In this document: positions 25,119 through 32,487 of the stretch, one piece after another
Numbering within the stretch: position 1 is the stretch's first letter
Layout of the letters: the number at the start of each line of letters is the position of its first letter
Position numbers and translations under genes: made by a program
Notes under the pieces: generated by a model
What the model saw: only the letters and a program-made list of their open reading frames with translations
Database searches by the model: none
What the model was told of the DNA's origin: nothing
Source: VRUE01 sp963796705
Lineage (GTDB): Bacteria > Actinomycetota > Thermoleophilia > Solirubrobacterales > 70-9
DNA length: 64,000 nucleotides
Direction: 5' to 3'
Assembly: GCA_963796705.1 (NCBI GenBank)
Contig: CAWCMK010000003.1
Location: forward strand, 1-64,000

Positions 25119-26988
25119 TCAGCGCTTCGCCGTGATCGTGGCGCTTGTGTAGACGGGGCCCGACGAGCTGGCCGCGGTGATCGTGTCGGTGAAGTTGCCT
25201 TTCGATTTCGAGGTGTAGGTGAACTGGGTGCTCGATAGGGCGGTACCGCTGGCAGCTATCGTCAGCGTCCCACCGGCGATCGTGCCGCCTTCGCTGCTCA
25301 CCGTCACGGAATGCCCGGTTCCCAGGTTGCTGACCAGATTGCCCCAGCCATCGGCCACGCCGATGTTCGCCTTGATGGTCCCTTCATTGCCAAGGCCGGT
25401 GACCGTGCACGTCAGCGCACACGGCACCCCGACGCTGCCGGCGCTGAGGGTGACGTTGGCGAGGCTCAGACTCGCCGCGGATCCGACGCCCACCGTGACC
25501 GCCAGCGCTGAGCCGCTGGAGATCGAGCCATCGCTGACCGAGATGCTGGCGGCAGCGGCCCTGTAGAGCTTCATGACGCCGTTGCTCGTGCCCGAGACCG
25601 AGGCGACGCCGGCCGAGAAGCTGAGCGCGGTCGCCGAGCCGAAGGCGATCGCGGTGCCCGAGCTGTTGGCGACGGTCGGGGCGTTTCCGGCGGGACTCGA
25701 GGAGGCTCCGGAGAAGGTCAGTTTGTGAGAGCCGCTGTAGCCGCTCGCCGTGTTGCCGTAGGCATCGAGGGCGCTCAGCGTCAGGTTGTCGGCGACGCCG
25801 GCGCTCGGCGTCGTCGAGCTTGCGCTGAGGCTGAGGCTGGCGGCGCTGGCCGGCGCCCACCGTGACCGCCAGCGCTGAGCCGCTGGAGATCGAGCCATCG
25901 CTGACCGAGATGCTGGCGGCAGCGGCCCTGTAGAGCTTCATGACGCCGTTGCTCGTGCCCGAGACCGAGGCGACGCCGGCCGAGAAGCTGAGCGCGGTCG
26001 CCGAGCCGAAGGCGATCGCGGTGCCCGAGCTGTTGGCGACGGTCGGGGCGTTTCCGGCGGGACTCGAGGAGGCTCCGGAGAAGGTCAGTTTGTGAGAGCC
26101 GCTGTAGCCGCTCGCCGTGTTGCCGTAGGCATCGAGGGCGCTCAGCGTCAGGTTGTCGGCGACGCCGGCGCTCGGCGTCGTCGAGCTTGCGCTGAGGCTG
26201 AGGCTGGCGGCGCTGGCGGCGCCCACCGTGACCGCCAGCGCTGAGCCGCTGGAGATCGAGCCATCGCTGACCGAGATGCTGGCGGCAGCGGCCCTGTAGA
26301 GCTTCATGACGCCGTTGCTCGTGCCCGAGACCGAGGCGACGCCGGCCGAGAAGCTGAGCGCGGTCGCCGAGCCGAAGGCGATCGCCGTCCCCGAGGCATC
26401 GGCGACGGTCGGGGCGTTTCCGGCGGGGCTCGAGGAGGCCCCGGAGAAGGTCAGTTTGTGAGAGCCGCTGTAGCTGGGAACGACATCTGACCTGCCGTCC
26501 AGTGCCCTGATCGTCAGCGCTGCGGAGGCCCCGGCCGTGATGGTCGAACTTTCGACGGTGAGCGAGAGATATTTCGGAGTTCCGACTTCCACGTTCGCCA
26601 CGGCCGGAGAACTGGAGGCGCTCCAGGTGCGCCACTGGGCCACGACGACGTAGCTGTGTTCACCCGCTTCGAGGCCGCTGTCATCACAGCTGGTCACCGC
26701 CGAGGCGTTTTCGGGGCAGTTGCCGCCGGCGGCCGAGCCGTCTCGCAGAACCGTGTAGCGGACGGCGCGCGGGCCGGGACCGCTGACGGCGGTCCATGAG
26801 AGCTCGACGGAGCCCCCGAGCTGTGGGGTGATTTCTGTGATCGTCGGCGCCGTCAGGCCGGCAACGCTGGCCGAGGCCTGCCCGACGCCGGCAGCTGAGA
26901 AATAGGCGACCGCAGAACCGGCGGTCGCGATCGCCAAGGCAACGGCGATCGCGAGCCCCAGGGAACTCCTCTTTGCTCGCGGCCTCAT
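25119..26988 (-). CDS. Secreted Ig-like repeat protein with SipW-type signal; one frameshift
   Basis: Start ATG 26988 overlaps the previous stop by 4 bases. The signal segment has the AYFSAAGVGQASASV pattern typical of CalY/TasA-like exported proteins. An FnIII-like domain (about 40-130, ITPQLGGSVELSWTAVSG, with Cys in NCPENASAVTSCDD) is followed by three nearly identical Ig-like units of 122 residues (KLTFSGASSSPAGNAPT, SGTSNGVMKLYRAAAAS). A final unique domain (from about 25500 down) ends PVYTSATITAKR. At about 25853 one unit has GGCC where its sister has GGC, which shifts the frame; the two frames join exactly into one protein. Likely a cell-surface or filament protein. Confidence 0.78.
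25501..26470 (-). repeat. Near-identical 366-bp tandem coding repeats
   Basis: The same landmark (GCCAGCGCTGAGCC) starts at 25501, 25868 and 26234, giving periods of 367 and 366 bases. 366 is 122 codons; the extra base is the insertion that breaks the frame. Sequence identity between units is almost complete, which points to recent duplication or gene conversion. Confidence 0.9.
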
Positions 26989-27722
26989 CCGTGGGCCAGT
27001 CCCTCGAAGTGCAAAGAGAAGCGGCCGCCCTGACACGCATCCTGGTTTTTGGGCAGATCGAGCAACCCGATCGCAGGTGCCGATGCACCACCCCCCGGCA
27101 CCGCGACCGTGGCGCCGGCGGGCACCTCAAGCGGCGCGGACTCTGAGGCGCTCGAAGGCCTGATCACCAGGTTCTCGGCCGCATCGCAGCCGGTCGGGGT
27201 CTGCGTGACCTCCACCTGCAGCGAGACGACCCGAATCTCCCCGGGATTCGGGTTCGTGATCCTCAGCGGGATTTCGATCGGCACCGCACCTGGGTAGAGG
27301 GCCCGGGGGAGGTCCGCGTCGGTGCTGACCCCGAAGGGCATCGGTTCGACAACCTCCCAGCGAAACCTCGCCGCCGCACCGCGGCGCCCGGAGCCTCCGA
27401 TCACGCGGACCGAGAATCTGTGCGGGCCGAGGCCCAGCTTCTGGATCCGAAGCGGGGAGCGGCAGCGCCTCGCCGCCTCGCCGTCAAGGCGACAGAGGAA
27501 ACGCCCCCGGCCCCGGGGCAGGCGAAAACCGAAGGTCGCCTGCCTCGAGAGCGTGGTGCGGGCGGGGTGCAGGGTGATGCGCGGCCTCCTCGCCGGCGGG
27601 GGTCCACTCCTCAGCGCCAGATGATCGACCCCGCCTCCCGGAGCCCGCTCCGCGGAGGCGAGAGCTGCCACTGCGACGGCACAGCCGATCGAGCACACCA
27701 CCCCGACAAGGAGCCTCCGCAT
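26985..27722 (-). CDS. Secreted protein of the camelysin-like operon, unknown function
   Basis: 245 aa with a signal peptide (LLVGVVCSIGCAVAVAALAS). A middle part, RFLCRLDGEAARRCRSPL then GLGPHRFSVRVIGGSG, is the Cys-containing fragment found in bacterial proteins with VCBS/Ig-like chitobiase repeats. A C-terminal beta domain contains IPLRITNPNPGEIRVVSLQVEV and ends NQDACQGGRFSLHFEG. That last motif (NQDACQGxxxxLHxxG) is shared with the gene upstream, so the two proteins share a C-terminal domain. Its stop overlaps the start of the repeat protein. It is the second of three leftward genes. Confidence 0.75.
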   Translation of the reverse strand: MRRLLVGVVCSIGCAVAVAALASAERAPGGGVDHLALRSGPPPARRPRITLHPARTTLSRQATFGFRLPRGRGRFLCRLDGEAARRCRSPLRIQKLGLGPHRFSVRVIGGSGRRGAAARFRWEVVEPMPFGVSTDADLPRALYPGAVPIEIPLRITNPNPGEIRVVSLQVEVTQTPTGCDAAENLVIRPSSASESAPLEVPAGATVAVPGGGASAPAIGLLDLPKNQDACQGGRFSLHFEGLAHG

Positions 27723-27762
27723 GGCCGGCCGCCTGCGCCAGTGCCTTTGCGCCTGGCTGGGA

Positions 27763-28233
27763 TCAGTTGCTGCTCAGATGGAGCGTCAGCGTGGCTCCCT
27801 GACAGGCGTCCTGATTGATGCCGGTGTCGTTCATCGTCAGCGTTCCGGTCTGCGTGATCGCCTTTCCGTTGCCCGACGGGATCGTCTGGTTGACGGTGAC
27901 GGGCGCCATCGTGAAGTCGGGATTGCCGCCGCTGATCACGGTGCTGCAGGCGGAATGTCCGGCGTCGGGTGTGATGCTCGAGAGGCTGATCGTTCCCAGA
28001 TGCTCTGAGCCCGAGGAGGGGTTGTCGACGCTGAAGGTCACGGTGCTCGACGATCCCGGGTAGAGGCTCGATTCGATGGTGCCATGAAGGGCAAGATTCG
28101 AGCTCGAGCCGACGGTCGCGGTCGCGGTCCCGGAGCCGCTTGAGGTGAAGTAGGCGAAGGCGGCGGCGGCTATCGCCAAGGACCCGATAACCGCCACGGT
28201 GCTCACTACCGGGCGCCTCTTGAGCCAATTCAT
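27763..28233 (-). CDS. Small camelysin/TasA-like exported protein with SipW-type signal
   Basis: 156 aa. The N-terminus KRRPVVSTVAVIGSLAIAAAA runs into AFAYFTSSGSGTATATVG, the SipW-dependent signal pattern of CalY/TasA-type proteins. The mature part is a single beta domain (YPGSSSTVTFSVDNPSSGSE), with a Cys pair (HSACSTV, NQDACQG) and an end TLTLHLSSN. In Bacillus such proteins form amyloid-like or filament surface structures; no SipW peptidase gene is visible here. It is the first gene of a three-gene leftward set, 40 bases upstream of the next. Confidence 0.72.
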   Translation of the reverse strand: MNWLKRRPVVSTVAVIGSLAIAAAAFAYFTSSGSGTATATVGSSSNLALHGTIESSLYPGSSSTVTFSVDNPSSGSEHLGTISLSSITPDAGHSACSTVISGGNPDFTMAPVTVNQTIPSGNGKAITQTGTLTMNDTGINQDACQGATLTLHLSSN

Positions 28234-28928
28234 CTAGGTCCTCCTTGTCGCAGTCGATCTGAAGGCGCCGGTGTGGCGCTTCTTAGCCGATCGGGTGCGA
28301 GCCGGCCAAGCTTGAGCTCCGGACGGAAGAGAGCGGAAGGTGAACTTGTCCATCTGGTACAAGCCGCACCCCGGCGGCCCCTCACCGCCTCAGTCACGGA
28401 CTCTCGCCTGAGCGGTTGTGCGGTTCGCGATCTCGCCGGCCGAGCTCAGTGCTGATTTCTTGGTAGCGGCCGCGCCGGGCGTCTGCAACACCCCCTGCAT
28501 CGCCGACCTCGAGAAACCGCTCCGACCCTGGCCGGATCGACCCCCAGCGGCCGGGCGCGCGCCGCTCCCCCAAGGACCCCTCCGCCCCACACCCTCAGCC
28601 GCTGCCGTTTGCGAGCCAGCCAGATCCCCGATTCCCCGCTCGAGCGCCTCCGACCCCCGCCCCTCCCCGTTAGGCCCGGTTGCCCAGATCGAATTTTCTG
28701 TTCCCGATCACCCGACATCACAACATTGCCAGACCCGGCTCTCTCTGCCAGCAGCCACTTCGCCCTCAGCCCCGACCTCGCCACCCTCGCCCCCTGACCC
28801 CGACCACTCACAAATCGTGTGGGGTCGGGGTCAGGGGGCAAGATATGAAGACCGGGCGGCCGCCAGCGAAGTGGCTGCGACAGACTGAAGCTGTCCGGTT
28901 TGCCGCTCGCCGGAGCGGTGCCCCGCTC
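28234..28928. other. Intergenic region carrying a nested inverted repeat
   Basis: About 700 bases. I see no trustworthy gene; open frames are Arg/Pro-rich in both directions. The right half carries the symmetrical inverted-repeat structure at 28751-28878, listed separately. Confidence 0.55.
28751..28878. repeat. Nested, symmetrical inverted repeat (possible MITE/REP-like element)
   Basis: Outer arms: 13 bp, GCAGCCACTTCGC at 28751-28763, inverted at 28866-28878. Inner arms: 17 bp, GCCCCCTGACCCCGACC at 28789-28805, inverted at 28823-28839, with a 17-base loop. The unpaired flanks between outer and inner arms are 25 and 26 bases, so the unit is almost perfectly symmetrical over 128 bp. Such geometry suggests a folded ssDNA element or a transposon-derived MITE. 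Confidence 0.75.
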
Positions 28929-30191
28929 TCAGGCGCCGGAGGGCGTCGGTGGCCGATAGCCGGGCGGCTCACCGGCGCTGGGGATCAGCCGCTTGCGCTC
29001 GAGCTCTTCCACCAGCAGCGCGAGCATCGCGGCCTCGAGCTCGCGGCTGCGCGCGGTCGAATGGCTCGGGTGGGCGAGGTTTCGTTCCTCGAAGGGGTCC
29101 GTCGTCAGGTCATAGAGCTCGAACTCATCGGGCTCGGGCTCGCTGACCCTGCGTGTGCGGCTCCTCTCGAGGCGCTCGTCGAACTCGCCCGGCGAGGTCC
29201 AGAACTGCTGGTTGTCGTGATAGCGGCTGAACTTGATGAGGTGCGGCTCGCCCTCGACGTCCAGCTCGGCGATCACCGTCTCGAGGTGGTTGGGCTGGCG
29301 CACCGTCGAGAGCCTTCGGGTGACCCGGGCAAGTTTGGTGAACGGCGAGGGCCCCTCGGCGCTGCCCTCGCTGATCTCGTCATCGGTGATGAACAGCACC
29401 GGCGCCGCGCCGCGCGCCGCCGCGGCGGAGCGGATCTGCTCGGAGAGGTCGCGGCCGACCAGGGCACGGGCCTCGCGGTGGGTCTCTCGCAGATCAGCAT
29501 CGGCGCTCTCGCGGTCGATCCCGGCGAGCCCCAGCAGGGTCGGCAGCAGGTCGGCGTGGTTGGTCGGGAAGTCGATCTCCCGCCGCTCGGCGCCGAGCGG
29601 CGGGCCCGAGACGATCAGCGGCACGCGGAGCGCCTCCTCGTAGGCGACGTGCCACTTCTCGTGCATGCCGCCGTGGGCGCTCTGCATGTCGCCGTGGTCG
29701 GAGCTGAAGACGACGATCGTGTCCTCGTGGGCGCTGCTTGCCTCAAGGGCGTCCAGCACCCTGGTGATCTGCTCGCCGACGGCGGCCTGCAGCTGGTAGT
29801 AGAAGCGCAGGTGGGTCTGGATCCACGGCTGCGGCGCGGCCACCTTCCCCCAGACCTCGGCGTAGCTGCTCTGAGCGCTCGGCTTGCTGGAGAGATCCTC
29901 ATGCCGGGTCGGCGCCTGCTCCACATTGGGCACCTCCCGAGGGTGGTAGCGCAGACCCTGGGCGAGCCCGACAAGCCCGAAATAGGAGTCATCGTGAGGA
30001 TTCAGGAACGAGCAGACCGTGAGCCATGGCTGCTCGCTGTCCTCGCCCTCCAGACGCGCCAGCAGGTCGATCGTCTCTTCAGCGGTGAACGGATCCTTGA
30101 GGATCCCCATGTTGTGCTTGCCGAGGCCGTGGGGCTCGGGACCGACCCACTCCGAGAAGCCCCCCAGGGCCGACCCTGGGGTTCGCGGCAC
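28929..30191 (-). pseudogene. Sulfatase/arylsulfatase C-terminal fragment, N-terminal catalytic part missing
   Basis: The frame (about 420 codons) holds the later two thirds of a sulfatase: PWLTVCSFLNPHDDSYFG, DTIVVFSSDHGDMQSAHGG (the metal-binding DHG motif), HEKWHVAYEEALRVPLIVSGP, FPTNHADLLPTLLGLAG and DEFELYDLTTDPFEERNLAH. The N-terminal third, including the C/S-x-P-x-R formylglycine site, is absent. The upstream DNA belongs to a divergent enzyme gene. Without the nucleophile motif the product cannot be a normal sulfatase, so this is a truncated gene, although the remaining frame is intact and the loss may be recent. Confidence 0.8.
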
Positions 30192-30275
30192 CAGTCGGGT
30201 CAGGGGAGCCCCCGCCGATGGACACCGCAGCGAGCTGCAAAGATCGGGCTCAAGACCAGTGAGGCAGGCTTCGCG

Positions 30276-30815
30276 ATGACAGGCTCAGCAACCGATGATG
30301 GCCAACCCACGGTGGCCCGCCCCCGGGCGCATCCGCAGCCGGGTCGCAGGCTGCCGGCGGCGATCCTCACCGGGCGCCTGGCGGCAAAAACGGCGCCCCG
30401 CGGCTGCCGGCAGGTCGCCGCTGCGCCCCGCGATGGCTCGATCGAGGCGATCCGCGAGTGCAAACGCTCGCTGTTGGTGACCTTTCGGCGCGACGGGACG
30501 CCGGTGCCAACGCCCGTCTGGGCGGCCGAGGCCGATGGTCGCCTCTATGTGCGAAGCGAGCGCACCGCCGGCAAGGTGAAGCGCCTGCGAAACGATCCGC
30601 GCCTCCTGGTGGCGCCCTGCACGATGCGCGGCAAACCCCTCGGCAACCCATTCGAGGCGACCGCCCGGATGCTGTCAGGCGCGCAGGAGCCGCTCGCCGA
30701 GCGGGTGCTTGCGAGCCGCTACGGGCTGGGTCGCGAGATCTTTGAGTGGACGATGGACGTGATGCGCGTCGACATGGGTTATCTGGAGATCACACCCGAA
30801 AACTGGCAGACCTAG
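30276..30815 (+). CDS. PPOX-class (FMN/F420-binding split-barrel) oxidoreductase
   Basis: 179 aa from ATG 30276, but the protein-like part starts at about residue 50, so a later start is possible. The domain is a split beta-barrel: CKRSLLVTFRRDGTPVPTPVW, GRLYVRSERTAGKVKRLRND, VAPCTMRGKPLGNP, ERVLASRYGLG and a C-terminal MGYLEITPEN. This is the PPOX class F420/FMN-dependent family, common in actinobacteria, whose individual substrates are mostly unknown. It is divergent from the truncated sulfatase and converges on the AhpD-like gene. Confidence 0.85.
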   Translation: MTGSATDDGQPTVARPRAHPQPGRRLPAAILTGRLAAKTAPRGCRQVAAAPRDGSIEAIRECKRSLLVTFRRDGTPVPTPVWAAEADGRLYVRSERTAGKVKRLRNDPRLLVAPCTMRGKPLGNPFEATARMLSGAQEPLAERVLASRYGLGREIFEWTMDVMRVDMGYLEITPENWQT

Positions 30816-30835
30816 CTGGGTCCAACGACGCGGCA

Positions 30836-31333
30836 TTAGCGCAATCGGTCGCGAAGCGCGCTGATTGTGCTGAGGGACAGATTCGCCAGCGAGATCGCCC
30901 GTGCCACGGCTTCGAGGGCCGCGAGCTCGGGCTCGGTCAGCCGCTCGCGCGCGGCGGCGTCCACCTCGGCGGGGACCGGGCCCCGGAAGCGCGCCCGCGC
31001 CCGAGCCGTGGCGTAGAGGAGAGCGGCGCGATTGCGATCGTCGAGCACCGCCAGATCGCCAAGGCCGATCGCCTCCAGCTCCGCACCGCTGACCCCGGCG
31101 CGGATTGCCCAGCGCTCGTGCACAACGGTGCAGCCGCGACAGGCGTTGGCGCGGCTGACGGCGACCATCACCCGCTCACGCAGCTCCCGATCGAGGCCAC
31201 CTCCCAGATAGGCCGAGACGAGCGAGCGCGAGCGCCATGCGACGCCGGCCAACGCCTCAAGCGCCTCCCGCGCAGAGGCGAAGGTGCGCGGCCCAGCCTG
31301 AAGCTGGGCATCGGGGGCGAGCGCGTTCACCAT
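30836..31333 (-). CDS. AhpD/carboxymuconolactone-decarboxylase-like protein
   Basis: 165 aa from ATG 31333. The helical protein contains the redox motif ANACRGCTVVHERWAI, that is CxxC followed by His, characteristic of AhpD-like CMD-family enzymes (alkyl hydroperoxidase reductase partners). Surrounding helices (GLDRELRERVMVAVSRAN; NRAALLYATARARARFRG) match the fold. Its exact role is unknown; the family includes peroxide-defence and decarboxylase members. It converges on the PPOX gene, 20 bases apart. The upstream region holds a broken SnoaL-like gene. Confidence 0.82.
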   Translation of the reverse strand: MVNALAPDAQLQAGPRTFASAREALEALAGVAWRSRSLVSAYLGGGLDRELRERVMVAVSRANACRGCTVVHERWAIRAGVSGAELEAIGLGDLAVLDDRNRAALLYATARARARFRGPVPAEVDAAARERLTEPELAALEAVARAISLANLSLSTISALRDRLR

Positions 31334-31439
31334 CTCGGGTGCTCCTTTTTGGGATCCAGTGCCGCCCTGGAAGGTAGCGCCTGTGCCACCGCTGCCCTCA
31401 GCCCGAGCCCATGCGCCACCGCTCGGTCGAGGTTCCAAC

Positions 31440-31765
31440 CGAAATACATAGCGGCCATCACGATCCCCGTCAAAGCTGAGGATCTCGGTGTTGCGGAAGC
31501 ACGTGCCTTCGGTCTTGGTCGCCTCGTAGGTCACGACGATCTCCTCGCCGCGCTCGATGATGCGCCTGAACTCGAAGTCGGCGATCAGTCCCGCCTTCGG
31601 CCAGCAGCGGCTCCCAGTAGGTGGATGAGGTCGATTCCGACGTCGGCGGGGCTGTAGAACCTGAGGTCGGCGGACAGGTGCTTTTCGAGCATCCGAGGTC
31701 ACCAGACCGATAGGCACCGTAGATCTCACGCGCGAGCTGCTCACGGTCGATGCCTGCATGTCATC
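31440..31765 (-). pseudogene. SnoaL-like (NTF2-fold) gene broken by two frameshifts
   Basis: Three consecutive frames on the minus strand add up to one SnoaL-like protein: IDREQLAREIYGAYRSGD, then MLEKHLSADLRFYSPADVGIDL, then GLIADFEFRRIIERGEEIVVTYEATKTEGTCFRNTEILSFDG (quoted in part). No single frame contains the whole. It resembles small NTF2-like epoxide hydrolase or isomerase proteins. Two single-base changes explain it, so it is either a young pseudogene or a sequence error. Confidence 0.7.
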
Positions 31766-31785
31766 CTCAATACCCACCGGCCACA

Positions 31786-31799
31786 TGGGTCAGACCCCA
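31786..31799. repeat. TGGGTCAGACCCCA palindromic motif
   Basis: The core GGGTCAGACCC is palindromic around a central A. This kind of 'GGGTC-GACCC' word recurs beside genes in many bacterial genomes and is often linked to REP-like or Y1-transposase-associated sequences. A related CCCCTGACCCC word forms the inner arms of the inverted repeat at 28.8 kb. Confidence 0.5.
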
Positions 31800-31839
31800 A
31801 CCCCCAGAGAGGACGGCCGCCCCGGCGGAGATACAGCAG

Positions 31840-32283
31840 ATGGAGCCACGCATCGACGTGATCACGCTCGCCGTCGGCGATCTCGAGCGCTCGCGCGAGT
31901 TCTACCGCAACGGTCTCGGCTTCCGGCCCGGCGAGATCGTCGGCAGCCAGCACCAGGGCGATGAGGTGAGCCCGGCGGGAGCGGCGGCGATGTTCAAGCT
32001 GCGCGGCGGCCTGTTCCTGCTCCTCTACCCGCGCAGCGAGCTCGCGAAGGACGCCAAGATCCCGCTCGGCCCGGCGAAGAGCGGTGAGTTCAGCCTCGGA
32101 CACGCGGTCGCCAACAGAGCAGATGTCGATGCTTTGCTGGCCGATGCGGAGGCCGCCGGTGCGACGCTCACGGAGCGGCCACACGAGCGCCCCTGGGGCA
32201 TCTACTCCGGCTACTTCCGTGACCCCGACGGGCACCTCTGGGAGATTCTTTGCAACCCGAATCTGAAGCGTCCAGACGCCTGA
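31840..32283 (+). CDS. VOC-family (glyoxalase/bleomycin-resistance fold) protein
   Basis: 147 aa starting MEPRIDVITLAVGDLERSREFY, the classic opening of a vicinal-oxygen-chelate domain. The later motifs are FKLRGGLFLLLYPRSEL, SGEFSLGHAVANRADVDALL and the ending GYFRDPDGHLWEILCNP, which carries the metal-binding Glu. Family members detoxify methylglyoxal, bind antibiotics or catalyse dioxygenation; no substrate can be assigned here. It stands alone in front of the large secreted-protein operon, which ends 200 bases downstream on the opposite strand. Confidence 0.88.
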   Translation: MEPRIDVITLAVGDLERSREFYRNGLGFRPGEIVGSQHQGDEVSPAGAAAMFKLRGGLFLLLYPRSELAKDAKIPLGPAKSGEFSLGHAVANRADVDALLADAEAAGATLTERPHERPWGIYSGYFRDPDGHLWEILCNPNLKRPDA

Positions 32284-32487
32284 GACGCGCTCTCACCGGG
32301 GTGCGGTCCCCGGCGCCGAACGAGACCCGAGAAGATCCGGGGCCATGAACCACCCGGACAAGACGATCCGCCCCCCGAGCTCGGAATGATCGGTCGGCTC
32401 TCCGGCAAGGGTTCTCTTGACGCACTCGCGAGGGCGCTCGGGGCTCTGCAGGAAAGGCTGGTGAGATCTGGAGGGCGACCGATGAAC

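Noticed and set aside
25501..26470. Possible CRISPR array
   Set aside because: The repeats are long, contiguous coding units of 122 codons without spacers.
28680..30270. Upstream extension of the PPOX frame
   Set aside because: Overlaps the sulfatase fragment on the other strand; the protein becomes domain-like only after 30276.
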